Below, one piece after another: positions 1-11,300 of a DNA stretch of 64,000 nucleotides; the stretch's first letter is position 1, and every line of letters begins with the position of its first letter. The translations under genes were made by a program, and so were the position numbers. Source of the DNA: Verticillium longisporum (lineage: Eukaryota > Ascomycota > Sordariomycetes > Glomerellales > Plectosphaerellaceae); the NCBI GenBank assembly GCA_019188255.1, contig JAETXT010000004.1, forward strand, positions 1,240,001 through 1,304,000. Reading direction: 5' to 3'. The notes beneath the pieces are model-generated. The model did no database searches, was not told the DNA's origin, and worked only from the letters and a program-made list of their open reading frames with translations.

Positions 1-1417
1 GCAATCTTTGACGGAGGTCGAGGTTGCTTGGCCTGTCCGCGCTAGGTAGCGCTGAAGCGGATATAACAAGAGCGAGACAATATATCGTCAGGCATACAAT
101 GATTCCTAGTAGAACTAGCACATGCGGGAAAAAGCCTATAATGCACACCGTGGGGAACCGTAAGAGGCCTTGAGTCAAGGTGTCATCAAGAGTAAATGTC
201 CACGCACTCCGAACGATGCTGGCCATGAAGCATAACGCCCAGAAGCCAGTGCTCAGGAGACGGAATCGAGCTTGAAGGTTGAATACACCCAGAGTGTGGC
301 TCGTCAGGTGACTCATGACAGAGAGTAAGGCGATTAGAAGAACCTCGGGTGGCGTATTGACTCTTTGGAGGACCATGGATCGGCTGATGGCGATGGCATT
401 GCCAACACTGGCACTAGCTTCGGTGGTCTGGGCCTGCTTGAGTGCGAAGGAACTCCATCCTAATTGATTGCTAATGGCAGAATCTGCCTCCGCGAAGGCA
501 AGGGAATGTTCAAATAAGGTCATACCAGTTTCTGCGGCGACTGGACGTCCCTGCACAGCACATGATATGGTCTCCAGAAATTGACTGAGACAGAAGGTAC
601 CAAATAGCGGCCAGAGGAGGGATAGAGAACCTTTAAGTTCGGGGTTCGGCCCAGCGTTATCGTCGGGAATCATGCGTACAGCCAGGCACGACTGCTCGTC
701 TGAAGCTCCCAGAAGCAAAGCGGAGCTTATAGCGTGGAGAAACCCGTCCGGCTGAATAAAGAGCAAATCAGAACTTTTGCTGGAATTGCCCCATCGCATC
801 TGAGCGAAGTCAGGGGAAGTTTGACATTGCATTGATTGTAGCAGTTGGCGACCCTGAATTACGAACAGGGCAAGCGGCATAATACGCAGCGCTAATCGCA
901 TGGGCCAGGTGAGGCGAAGCCTTCTTCTTGTCGCTGCGAAGATATAAGTGCGGTTGAGCACAATTGCCATGGCTATGCAGGATAGAGCCCATTTGCTAGT
1001 AGCATAGCTGAAGACGCTCCCGAGGCCCTTGGCCCCCTCCATGGAGAATTGTGGTGTGGTCGCGGGTGTCTGTTGCGAGCCGACGTCTGCGGGGTGCGCA
1101 GGAGATGATGAGGATTCCATGACAGTTCTAAAAGCTGCAAGAGTTGGCTCCGCATTGAGCAGGTCTTGGGCGTGTTCCTGGGCGTTGAGCCTTTGGGCAA
1201 TGCCCCGATCGGCGTCGGCGTTTCCGATGTAGTCCGCAACGAAATATCCGAGTCTTTCTGCTAGACGAGGTCCTGCCCAAATCACGTCGTCAATCGATGA
1301 ACCAAGCCTGGAAAGGTTCGCAGCGTGATGGAAGTGTCGGGACGTCCAGTCAGTGATATTGTGCCACCAACTCTGGTGGTTGTCGATCGGAGGGCCCGGG
1401 AAGAGGCCGCTCGCCAT
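1..1417 (-). CDS. Large fungal multi-pass membrane protein, 5' part (possible Asi-type E3 ubiquitin ligase), runs off left edge
   Basis: A minus-strand frame is open without a stop from an ATG at 1417 to base 1, about 472 codons, so the gene is partial. The N-terminus (MASGLFPGPP) is soluble. Residues about 80-130 are polar with a serine run. Hydrophobic segments follow near residues 145-160, 185-200, 280-300, 365-385, 395-410 and 425-460, giving a polytopic membrane protein. The motif RLTWPMRLALRIMPLALF followed by CQTSPD resembles, from memory, filamentous-fungal proteins annotated as Asi3-like RING ubiquitin ligases of the ER or inner nuclear membrane. The C-terminal RING expected for that family would lie outside the window, so the ligase role is inference. 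Coding status is secure (long open frame, plausible residue use); the function is not. No intron is needed in the visible part. Confidence 0.8.
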   Translation of the reverse strand, partial: MASGLFPGPPIDNHQSWWHNITDWTSRHFHHAANLSRLGSSIDDVIWAGPRLAERLGYFVADYIGNADADRGIAQRLNAQEHAQDLLNAEPTLAAFRTVMESSSSPAHPADVGSQQTPATTPQFSMEGAKGLGSVFSYATSKWALSCIAMAIVLNRTYIFAATRRRLRLTWPMRLALRIMPLALFVIQGRQLLQSMQCQTSPDFAQMRWGNSSKSSDLLFIQPDGFLHAISSALLLGASDEQSCLAVRMIPDDNAGPNPELKGSLSLLWPLFGTFCLSQFLETISCAVQGRPVAAETGMTLFEHSLAFAEADSAISNQLGWSSFALKQAQTTEASASVGNAIAISRSMVLQRVNTPPEVLLIALLSVMSHLTSHTLGVFNLQARFRLLSTGFWALCFMASIVRSAWTFTLDDTLTQGLLRFPTVCIIGFFPHVLVLLGIIVCLTIYCLALVISASALPSADRPSNLDLRQRL

Positions 1418-2502
1418 GTCTTTGCCTCGAGGCAATCCGGACGACACAGGCTTTCCTGGAGATTATATTATAGCAACACTGTCGTTCGATAGATCGGTCA
1501 GGATGGTTGACATCGTGGACGGGAGCATACGTGGATCGCTTGTTGTCGTTAGCGACTTGAGTGGTCAAGGGCGGCAGCAGCAGCCGGCTAGGTGATACTC
1601 ACAGCTACCTAGGTAAGTCACGACTCCTTGCAATGCGGGGGAGTATGGTCCAGTCGTGGTGCTGTTGGCTGGAGACCAGTGGCTTGGGCAGTCGCTGCGA
1701 CATGTGCCTAGCGAGGTAAGTAGCGCATATACGGCAAATGTGTGCACAATTACCTTGCATGCGAGAATGGTGTATAGCATATATCAGGACCCAGGCACTG
1801 CGGCAGACGGCAGGATAGGTCCGTCGCGCTAGCAATCAGAGAGCCTCGGCCGTGGACAATCCGGAGTCGTCGACTGTGCGAGTGGGTGTGTGCACGTTGC
1901 ATCCGCTTCCCCAACATCTTTGCCTCCTCTTATCCAACCCGCTAGCAGCTCAAGTGGGCACCTCGGTTCACATGTGCACCTACGACATTCAGGCGCCAAA
2001 GGCCTGAATGGAATCGCGAAATCTACATACGAGATCTAATGCGAGACTTTGCAGTCATTCACGATCATCAAGTGTTGTGCCAAGACATACGTGTATTGTC
2101 ATTTCTACAATACCGGTCGAGGCAGACAGTGAAACGGCCGTCTGGTGTCCCGTACACATACGCCTGCACCGAGCATCGTCTCAAACAATCTTTCCGACTG
2201 AGGCAACTTCCAGTTGCGGCATGATCTGGCCCACCGAGGCCGGGACCCCCACGGGCGACTGGGTACATACTTGGTTGCGATGACAAACATGCGGTCAGCA
2301 AGCGCTCAGCGCAAGTGACTTTTAAATTTCCTCTGTTCTGTTCCAGGTGAGGCCCAAATTGCGTGGGAAGCACGGGCTGTGGATCGTACTTCGACTGTCA
2401 ATAGTCTGACCGCCAGGCCACTATACTCCCTCCATGCCTCAGACCATCCCCTCACAGAAGCGCAAAATCTCGGGCGACGACAGAGCGATGTCAAGGCAAG
2501 TC
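1418..2502. other. Intergenic; no gene recognised, one hairpin
   Basis: About 1.1 kb between the start of the membrane-protein gene and the stop of MTR3. Short open frames on both strands give no recognisable protein and lack splice-consistent extensions. It holds a CCTAGG-type palindrome near 1608 and a perfect 9-bp-stem hairpin at 1986-2010. It should contain the promoter of the leftward membrane-protein gene and the 3' UTR of MTR3. Confidence 0.5.
1986..2010. repeat. Inverted repeat, 9-bp stem with 7-nt loop
   Basis: CATTCAGGC and its reverse complement GCCTGAATG flank a 7-nt spacer, GCCAAAG. It lies 568 bp upstream of the minus-strand ATG at 1417 and about 490 bp beyond the MTR3 stop. 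It could be a transcription-factor palindrome or a chance structure; only the symmetry is observed. Confidence 0.5.
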
Positions 2503-3429
2503 TCAAGCGGCCTCGACGTGATTTTGGCTGAAGCTACCCAGTTCATCCACCAGGACCTTGTAATTCCCTTTTGATGCCTGTATAGCTCTTCTGACCAATT
2601 GCGTCTGCGTTGCCGCGTCTGACGGCGGAAGTTGACCCTTGATCCATAGGTTGCTGACTTCGTCTCGCGATGGCATGTACGCTACGCAGCAAGCGGCCAG
2701 AAGGTTGTCGTGCTCCGAGCATACCGGGTCAAGTACAATCTGGGGCGTTTGCGTGCCACTGGACTGAATCAAGGCTGCGACGCCACCAGTGACCATATCA
2801 ACACAGTCAATACCGGCATCCGCAATGGCAGCTGCAGCAACTGTGATACAGCCACCAAGAACATTCATCATATCCCAGTCTTCGTGACCCTGTGCCTGCG
2901 AGAGCCCCCTCTCCTGGTCACCTTCCAAGATGGTGACCGTAACGTCCAGACCGCTCTTGGGCCATCGCTCACCAATAACTACACCCCGCAGTGCAGTTTC
3001 AAGGTGGACACTGAGGTCGCGCTCACTGGCGTCCCGGAGGTAGCCCCTGCGCTGGCGAGTCGCGAAGGGTGCGTATTTGACGTGTGTCGATAGAACTAGA
3101 TATGGTGTAAATGGCGCTGACCGCGGGAGTGCTCTCGGGCCATGAACTGTGCAGATCAGCTTCATACCCGCATGTGTATCAGAGACACCTGCAGGAGCCT
3201 CAATCTCTGCATAGGCGGATCCGGAGGCGGCTGGCGCAATGCCAGTTTTGAGGACTGCAAAGCAGGTCAGCAACAAAACTTCCTCGCAGGTGGGGCAACA
3301 CTTACATAAATTTCTCATCGTGTTGGCAGGTCTCAATCTTGAAGAGTTCCTTGATGCACCCAATTCGTCTTCGTATACTGGAGCGTGTGTGGCACCCGAA
3401 GGTCCATTGATCCTGCGACGGTCTGTCAT
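2503..3429 (-). CDS. MTR3: Exosome complex core subunit Mtr3 (RNase PH-like)
   Basis: Two exons on the minus strand: 3429-3306 and 3254-2503, separated by a 51-nt intron (3255-3305; GTAAGT donor, TTTGCAG acceptor, GCTGAC branch site). The product is 291 aa. It begins MTDRRRINGP and crosses the intron in phase 1 to give RNLFLKTG, then SGSAY, matching the conserved RNase PH-fold entry of Mtr3. The fold continues with YAPFATRQRRGY, a helix starting SVHLETAL, and GGCITVAAAAIADAGID (the typical second half of RNase PH domains). Mtr3 is a catalytically inactive member of the six-subunit PH ring of the nuclear and cytoplasmic RNA exosome, which processes and degrades RNA 3'-5' with Rrp44 and Rrp6. 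The ATG at 3429 is chosen because it gives the expected N-terminal length; the same frame is open upstream but without family similarity. Confidence 0.9.
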   Translation of the reverse strand: MTDRRRINGPSGATHAPVYEDELGASRNSSRLRPANTMRNLCKCCPTCEEVLLLTCFAVLKTGIAPAASGSAYAEIEAPAGVSDTHAGMKLICTVHGPRALPRSAPFTPYLVLSTHVKYAPFATRQRRGYLRDASERDLSVHLETALRGVVIGERWPKSGLDVTVTILEGDQERGLSQAQGHEDWDMMNVLGGCITVAAAAIADAGIDCVDMVTGGVAALIQSSGTQTPQIVLDPVCSEHDNLLAACCVAYMPSRDEVSNLWIKGQLPPSDAATQTQLVRRAIQASKGNYKVLVDELGSFSQNHVEAA

Positions 3430-5924
3430 ACTGATTGATGACCTATGAGAAATTGCTGATAATTGTGGTGGAGAGACGTGCAGGTAAGTCCTTGGACACA
3501 AACGTCGTCGTTTCAGCCTTGCCTCCAATTTCTTTTCACCTGAACAGATGGAACTTAAGACAGTCCTGAAGGGAGTGTTGAGCACTTGGTCGATGTCAGT
3601 CGCAGCTAGATCAACATGCAAAGTGTCGGGGATGGCTCAAGAAAATCGGCACTCACAAAGCAAGGGCAGCTTTCGCTGCTGTACTGTAGAGCTCCACCTA
3701 TTTGTGAGCGGACCCACCCACTCACCAACCGAGGATTGGCCGGCAACAGCTATTTCCTCGATGAAGTTTCGTTTTTTTTTCTTCCCGTCCTTCACTACCT
3801 CCCACAATTCAGCAAGTCTTCCGAAGCCTGCTGTCTGCATTCAGGCCGACGATGGATCGTTCCTCTCCCAATTGATTTCGATCCTTCATCTGTCGCTGGC
3901 GACTGACGGACAGTTCTCCGCGAAAAGCAAGTGCTGCGGGCTCGGAGTGCCTCTCAATTCAACGGTGATACACCAGGCACCTGGCGCTGGGTATGCCCAC
4001 GACTCAACACGGTATGTAAAGCACCCCCGCCGACACTCCCAGTCCCAAATGATGCATATCATTCCACTGTTGTCGCGAACACCTGAGCGTACGACTATCA
4101 TGCACTACCATCTGAACAACACTTCTGATCTCCACACTCATATGGCTCGTCCCGTGAGTAACTCTCGCTGACCGGGAAGATAGTGTACAATGCTCGGTTG
4201 GATGTTAAACATGCCCATATATTTGCCGTATGTCATTCCTCAGTTTGTCCCTCACTTTCTTCTTCCTTTGCATGATGAAAAACCATTCATTCAGTTCTGC
4301 TTCTGAACTACAATGATGATGCCCATACCAATACCAAAATACCTCTGATGCTCAACACATTTACAACGTTCTCACTACGATAATCTTTGTACGTGCTTGT
4401 CACTGACTTCCGATAGATGACAATGTGTGAACCCATTAACGAAAGTACACACCGAGCATGTGGCAGTGACAGTAGGTTCGTACCAAAGCGTTTCCTAGAT
4501 GCCACCCCTCGACCCTACCTGATGACCACAGCTTATCCATTCAACTATCTCACGTTGGCCAAGCAATCCTTCCGCACCGGAGCTTTCGCAAGAGAGTTAT
4601 GATGGGTTGTGAAGTCGCCCACGGGTGTCATTTAGCTCCAGTGTCCCAAGGTTCTCACGGTTCGTTCTGAAACGTGGCTCATTGAGGCCGGCTGACTGAA
4701 TGAGTAAAGTGGCTTTCTGACCCTTGTTTTTAACTCTCGTCTCCTTCTGCACGGCCACGATACGTACTGAGGCTAATCCGGAGTCTTTAGGCTTGCTTTT
4801 CCTGGTTGGCATGTCATATCGAGACCCTGTTGGAACAGTCTGCAATTTGCACCAATGTCTTTCGACTGCACATTACTACATAGTATCAAGGGCAAAGCTG
4901 TCCATTATTTATCTGCATTGAACATTGACTGGTTAGCTCATTCAAGATACATGACAACTCGGCAGAAACCTACGTTATTTCTCCGTTCGCAGCTCATCGC
5001 TATGTATGACATGACCAATGGCCTCGTACATGTACCTGATAAGAAATCGAAGTCTTGGACATAATCTCAAGAGCTGTTCAGCTGGCGGGCGAACAGTATT
5101 GTTGTAACGTCGTACATATGTAGGATGTTAAATTGTGAGTTTCTGTATGAATCTGCACGTCCCACAGGCTCGAGTCTGAAATGCTCTCCATACGCTTCGC
5201 CACGAAAGTAGACGCTAGTTCTAGCAGATCCTTTACCCCTTTAGATGCCCGATTGGCCTCGTATCCTCCAAGTCCATTCGTTTTCCTTCTGGGAGCGAGT
5301 ATAACGCCATATGATGGTCGTGTTTTAAACCATATGCATTTTAGTGAGAATGCCTTCAAGTCTTCCAAGGCGGCTTCATGGAATGTAGCATATAGAGTGG
5401 TCTCATGTTATCAAATTGATCAATAACCGCACCTTTGCCATTACCTGTACAGTGTGGGTTGTTTCATCGGATTTGACGAGAATACCAACTGTCAAACCCG
5501 CGGTGTGTTATTCCAACCATGACGTCCATATTTGCTTAGACCAACCACTACACGAGGCTGTGCGATGGCCGTACTGCCTATACGCATACACCGCCAATGC
5601 AATAACCACACCCCTGTATGGAGCAGAGGAAACGGTCCTGTGGCGCGTCACGTAGCAATTGTCTGAGGTATACGTCGGTCTATCCGCCATGACCACATCT
5701 TTCAGATAACCACGCAGCAGACCTATTATTCAACAGGGCCATGTGGTAACATCCTCTTCGCCTTCATCCTACGTACGACCCTATCCCGAATAAGCGACGC
5801 CAGACCGACCCGTTAACAAGCCACACACTCTATTCTTGGGGGGCACTCTCGCCCACAAAGGGGCGGCAGCATCACGAACCCGACTGAGACTCCACTCTCC
5901 CATGCACGCCGAACAAAACACACA
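3430..5924. other. 2.5-kb intergenic region, no gene recognised
   Basis: No supported coding region was found between MTR3 and the ANP1 homologue. The longest frame (plus, 3548-4171) gives a low-complexity His/Ser-rich translation with no family signal. A minus frame starting at an ATG at 4812 (71 aa, Lys/Arg-rich) is also unconvincing. The interval separates divergent genes, so it must hold both the leftward MTR3 and rightward ANP1 promoters. A small unrecognised gene or non-coding RNA cannot be excluded. Confidence 0.45.
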
Positions 5925-7380
5925 ATGATATCAAGACATCAAGTAGCGGGCTATGCCAATGGCTACCCCCGTGAGAAAACATTCGAGATCTCACCACATC
6001 GGTATGTTGGGTTGTGGTGTACCGTTCAGTTCCGACCGCACGGTTTTGTGGATTTACTGACATAGACCCCTCCTCAGATACCAACCCAGGGGCTCAACAC
6101 CAGCCAACCGACGCCGACAGCGCCTCCTCCTACGCCTAGGAATCATCACGATAGCCTTTTTTGTCGCAGGGTTGCTCTTGTGGCCACGGAACGCCCCGCT
6201 GGGCTCTCTATTCTCTTTAGCAATCTTTTCCAGCAGTGGCGATGTGCAATTGGAGACGGTTCGATATTACGACCTCACAGATGTCCAAGGGACGGCTCGT
6301 GGGTGGGAAAGAGAGGAACGCATCCTCCTCTGCGTGCCCCTCCGTGACGCAGAACCGCACCTGCCAATGTTCTTCTCACACCTGAAAAACTTTACGTATC
6401 CGCATCATCTCATTGACCTTGCATTTCTCGTTTCCGATTCCAAGGACAGAACTTTGGAGGTTCTGTCCAATTCATTAGAGGAAATCCAAGCCGACCAGGA
6501 TCCACAGCAACCATATGGCGAGATTTCTATTATCGAGAAAGACTTTGGTCAGAAAGTGAACCAGGATGTAGAAAGTCGGCACGGCTTTGCGGCGCAAGCC
6601 GGGAGGAGAAAGTTAATGGCGCAGGCACGCAACTGGCTTTTGAGTGCTGCACTGCGGCCGTACCACTCTTGGGTTTATTGGCGTGACGTCGATGTTGAGA
6701 CAGCCCCTTTCACAATTCTGGAGGACTTGATGCGTCACAACAAAGATGTCATTGTGCCCAGTGAGTTCTCGATACGCCTTCAATATCGCCTGCGCATCAG
6801 CTGACCATCTCTAGATGTGTGGCGGCCATTGCCGGACTGGCTTGGTGGAGAACAACCCTACGATTTGAACTCATGGCAAGAATCAGAAACGGCGCTGGCC
6901 CTGGCGGACACACTCGACGAAGATGCGGTGATTGTTGAGGGCTACGCCGAGTATGCTACTTGGCGTCCCCATCTCGCCTACCTCCGTGATCCGTATGGCG
7001 ATCCCGACATGGAGATGGACATCGATGGTGTCGGCGGCGTCAGCATTCTCGCGAAAGCACGGGTTTTTCGATCTGGCGTCCATTTCCCGGCCTTCAGTTT
7101 CGAGAAACACGCCGAAACCGAAGGCTTCGGCAAGGTAACACGCATTGTCACCACGAGCGCGTCAAACTAGACTGACACGTCTGCAGATGGCTAAGCGCAT
7201 GGGCTACTCCGTCGTCGGACTGCCTCACTACACAATCTGGCATCTCTATGAACCCAGTGTAGTCGATGTCAAGCATATGGGGGTTCGGCCCCCAATTCAA
7301 CATGGAGCGCAATGGCGCGAAGTCTGACCTTATGGCAGGAAATGGAGCAAGAAAGACTCGCTAATGCTAAGGAGGAGTGA
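5925..7380 (+). CDS. ANP1: ANP1/MNN9-family Golgi alpha-mannosyltransferase (GT62), C-terminus disrupted
   Basis: Five exons: 5925-6001, 6078-6760, 6815-7134, 7187-7282, 7339-7380; introns of 76, 54, 52 and 56 nt, all GT-AG. As it stands the product is 405 aa. A short basic cytosolic tail (RRRQR) precedes one transmembrane segment at about residues 42-60, the type II Golgi topology of this family. The catalytic region includes ILLCVPLRDAEPHLPMFF, a YWRDVDVE stretch (the DxD-type metal/nucleotide-sugar site) near residue 230, and the YTIWHLYEPS block. Anp1 works in mannan polymerase II (with Mnn9, Mnn10, Mnn11, Hoc1), extending the alpha-1,6-mannan backbone in the early Golgi. The start at 5925 is chosen because only this exon, with a GTATGT donor, restores frame to the membrane segment. 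The frame stops at TGA 7378-7380, but clear family-like coding sequence continues to 7583. Confidence 0.85.
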
Positions 7381-7583
7381 GCCAAGGCAGAGAAGGCGGA
7401 GAAGATCAAGGAGCAATTTGGCGATGCCAACCCCAGTGGGAAAAGGATAAAACAGAGATGCAAAATATTGCGTCCGGGGAGAAAGAGGCGGCAGAGCAGA
7501 AAATGGAGAAACAGAAGACAAATGAGGGCCAAGTTGCAGAGCACGCCAATTCGCCCAAGATTATGAAGGGCGATAGCATATAG
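7381..7583 (+). pseudogene. Detached C-terminal tail of the ANP1 homologue (after in-frame TGA, plus one frameshift)
   Basis: Directly after the TGA at 7378-7380 the same frame continues AKAEKAEKIKEQFGDANP, the Lys/Glu-rich helical tail typical of Anp1 C-termini. At the 4-C run 7431-7434 the coding frame shifts by one: the next frame reads QWEKDKTEMQNIASGEK and ends at TAG 7581-7583. One extra C in the run would join the two halves. The tail is thus cut off by two separate lesions, a stop codon and a one-base loss. The catalytic domain lies upstream and is intact, so the enzyme may still work; alternatively one or both lesions are sequence errors. Confidence 0.75.
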
Positions 7584-8307
7584 ATTGTAAATCAGGATTT
7601 GTTTTGTTCTACCATCATAGAAGGGAAGTAGCCGCTTTAAAGCAAGCGGAAATGTGTCGCTGTTGTAAGAGCATGGCCTGGGCGTTTGAACCAGCGAACC
7701 ATTTCACTACATACGAAACACACTGCCGACGAGATAAGTTGGCAAAATCTTGGTACATCTAGGACTGGGTGCACCTTTGCATGTTTATATAAACTATAGA
7801 TACCCGCGACATGGCGTCGGTCTCCCTATGAGTCCTTGAGAGTTGCGAACGGGATCGGACATCTGGCTCCCCACTTAATCGCGACGCCCTGCACCAGCTT
7901 TTATCGGCGAGTCCCATGCGACTCAAATGAGCTAAAGCGGGTCCAAGAACAGGCACTGGGTGCACTGAAGTCCAATCATAATGCACCACTGTGAGCTTCG
8001 GTGGCTTCGAGCGCGAAGCTCACCAGCCTGGCCCTGAGCAAGCTGTCCATAACTTGGGAGGCTGCCAGACATTTCACGTATTGCCGCCAGCACATCCGGC
8101 AAATACGAACGCCGCGCAGAGGTTTATGAACCACTCCGCTCTGCAACACCACAAGACATTACAGCACGCAATCTCGACGTCCGTCCAAGTGCATTGGCTG
8201 ACCAGGCTCCTGCCCGACGACTTTCGCTAGACAAGGAGAACGACCTCGGGAACCCCGATATCGACATTCGTACAGGCCGCCTCGAGGCCGCCCCCAAGCC
8301 CCGAACC
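7584..8307. other. Intergenic/5' region of the Gea gene
   Basis: About 700 bp between the last remnant of ANP1 and the first in-frame ATG of the Arf-GEF gene. The Gea reading frame is already open from 8053 (after TAA at 8050-8052) but contains no ATG before 8308, so part of this stretch may be 5' UTR or a missed first exon. No other gene recognised. Confidence 0.45.
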
Positions 8308-11300
8308 ATGAGCGCAGGCACCACTACGTCGGCAAGCACACATGTCGACCCAGGCGCCGGACTCTCGAACCTCGACACACGGAGGATAGCAAGTTCGTCG
8401 GTTGTCCCAGCCAGAATGCAGTATCGCAGCTGTCCCGTATCAGTGTCCGTTGATCCTGTGTTCCTGGTCATATCCGAGTGTATATCGATCACGTCGGCCA
8501 TTCAGAAACATGCTAGGTCGCCACACTCTTCGGTCTCTGCCATCCTGGGAGGAAGTCCGAATCCAGTCCCAGTTGGACCACCGAGTCCAGCTCTTCAAAC
8601 TGGCACGAAGACCATAGTCACAACACTGGGCGGCGACAGGTCGAACGATGGAGGCCTTGCCAACCGCTGGGGGCTTCGGGGGAAGAAGGGCAAGAGCATG
8701 CAGGATAACCCTCTCATGGCAGGATTTGGCAGGCTACGCCACGAACTTGCCACCGTGCGAGGTATGCTGCCTGTAGGATCCCCTGTCAATAAACACCTGG
8801 CTAACCAAACACCAGATATAAACACCTTCGACGCCGTGTCACTCCTAAGCCCATTCCTCCAGATCGTACAGACCAAGGGCACCGCCGCCCCGATAACTAT
8901 TCTGACTCTTGGAGCACTTCGCAAGTTCTTGGCTTACGGCTTCATTGGCCCTACGTCGCCCCGATTCCCTCTAGCTATGCAATCACTCTCGGCTGCAGTC
9001 ACCCGCTGCCAGTTTGACACAAGTGACGCTGGGCAAGTTGAGGTCGTTCTCTTGATGATTTTGCATCTCATGGAAGACATGATGTCGGGGCCTGGAGGAG
9101 ACATTCTGAGCGATGAGAGTGTGTGTGACATGATGGGCCGAGGGCTCGCCATATGCTCTCAGCCACGGTTCTCCCCAGTTCTCCGACGGACTGCAGAGAG
9201 TGCTATGGTACACATGTGCCAGATTATTTTCGAGGACGTGAAACACTTGGAACTTGAGGCAGGCGTTGATCCTGATGCTCTCGACCGTCAGACCGACGGG
9301 GACATGGATAATGTTACAATGGATCCTGCCCCCGCGGGTATCAACGGCGATTCTCTGTCAGTGGCCCAGGTTGACAATACACGCCCCTCGACCAGCTCAG
9401 AAGTTACGGATGCAAAGGAGAGCCTCGAAGCCAATGATGCCTCCGAAGACAGCGAGCTGAATCCCGAAGAGCTAAACGACGTCGAATCTCTCGACTTGAG
9501 ACCATACTCGCTCCCTTCTGTTAGGGAACTATTCAGGGTTCTCGTCAACTTCTTGGATCCGACCGACCGCCAGCATACCGACACCATGCGGGTCATGGCT
9601 CTACGAATCATCCATGTGGCACTGGAAGTATCTGGACCTTCCATTGCGAGGCACCCTGCCCTCGCTACCATCGCTGAAGATCGTCTGTGCTGCTACTTGT
9701 TTCAGCTCGTACGGTCTGATAACATGGCCATTCTCCAAGAGTCCCTGATTGTGGCGGGCACCCTTCTTGCGACTTGCAGGGGTGTACTCAAGCTGCAACA
9801 AGAACTATTCTTATCATATCTTGTCGCGTGTCTACACCCCTCTGTGGAAATACCGCGAGAACCAGGCATTGACCCTTCTCTCTACGCCGGCATTCCGCAG
9901 TCTCCCAAGCTCGTCAAACCCCCTCCATCACAGGCAAATAGCGGACGTTCGACTCCCGTTCCTGTCAAAGACCGCCAGAAACTGGGCCTCGAAGGCGGCT
10001 CTCGCAAGCCAGATGCACGTCAAGCAATGGTAGAAAGCATCGGAGTGCTATCAAGAATGCCGAATTTCATGACGGAGCTCTTTGTCAACTATGATTGTGA
10101 TCCCGATCGTGCGGACCTTTGCGAAGATCTAGTCGGGCTTCTTTCTAGAAACGCATTACCCGATTCGGCAACATGGAGCACTACCAGTGTGCCTCCTTTG
10201 TGTCTTGATGCTCTACTCCGTTATGTTCAATACATTGCAGAGCGTCTCGAACTAGAGCCTACCTCCCAGGATCTTCCTTCGGCGGACCATTTGCGAGAAC
10301 AGCGGCGTCGCAAGAAGATCATCATCAAGGGCACCACTAAGTTCAACGAGACTCCAAAAGGCGGGCTAGCCTACCTGCAAGCCCAAGGCATCATCGACGA
10401 CGCTCAGAATGTGACCTCGGTTGCCAGGTTCCTACACGCGACATCACGAGTCAACAAGAAGGTCCTTGGCGAGTACCTGTCTAAGAAGGGAAATGAGCCA
10501 GTTCTGGAAGCGTACTTGGATCTCTTCGATTTCGATGGCAAGCGTGTCGACGAAGCTCTGCGGGTCCTTCTCGAGACCTTCAGACTTCCTGGTGAAGCCC
10601 CTCTCATTGAGCGAATCGTTACAGTCTTTGCCGATAGATACTGCGCCAACGCAACGCCGACCGAGGTGGCAAACCAGGATGCCGTATTCGTCTTGACGTA
10701 CGCCATCATCCTGTTGAATACAGACCAGCACAATCCAACCGTCAAGAAGACATCGAAACGCATGACTTTGGAGGACTTTTCGAAGAACCTACGTGGTGTG
10801 AACGACGGGGGCAACTTCGCGCCCGAGTATCTTCAAGAAATCTTTGACTCGATCAGAAACAACGAGATCATTCTGCCTGAAGAACACGACAATAAGCACG
10901 CATTTGACTATGCTTGGCGTGAGCTTTTGGCAAAGACGGAGATTGTTGGGCCATTGGTCCTCTGCGACACCAATATATATGATGCCGACATATTTGCAAC
11001 AACGTGGCGCCCAATAGTCTCGACTCTGTCCTACGTGTTCATGTCGGCTACCGACGATGCCGTCTTCGCTAGGATTGTTACTGGCTTTGATGAATGCGCC
11101 AGGATCGCAACCAAGTTCGGCAACAGCGAGGCTCTTGACCAGATTGTGTACTCCCTGAGCCACATGACAACACTGGCCACCGAGCTTCCGTTCAGCACCA
11201 ACCTCAACACAGAGGTTCAAGCTGGGAACAACACGGTCATGGTGAGCGAACTCGCAGTCAAGCTGGGCAGGGACTTCAGAGCACAGCTTGCTACCTTGGT

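Noticed and set aside
3548..4171. 207-codon plus-strand frame
   Set aside because: Low-complexity His/Ser-rich translation with no family signal and no supporting splice structure.
4597..4812. 71-aa basic minus-strand frame
   Set aside because: No similarity or context; length is within chance expectation.
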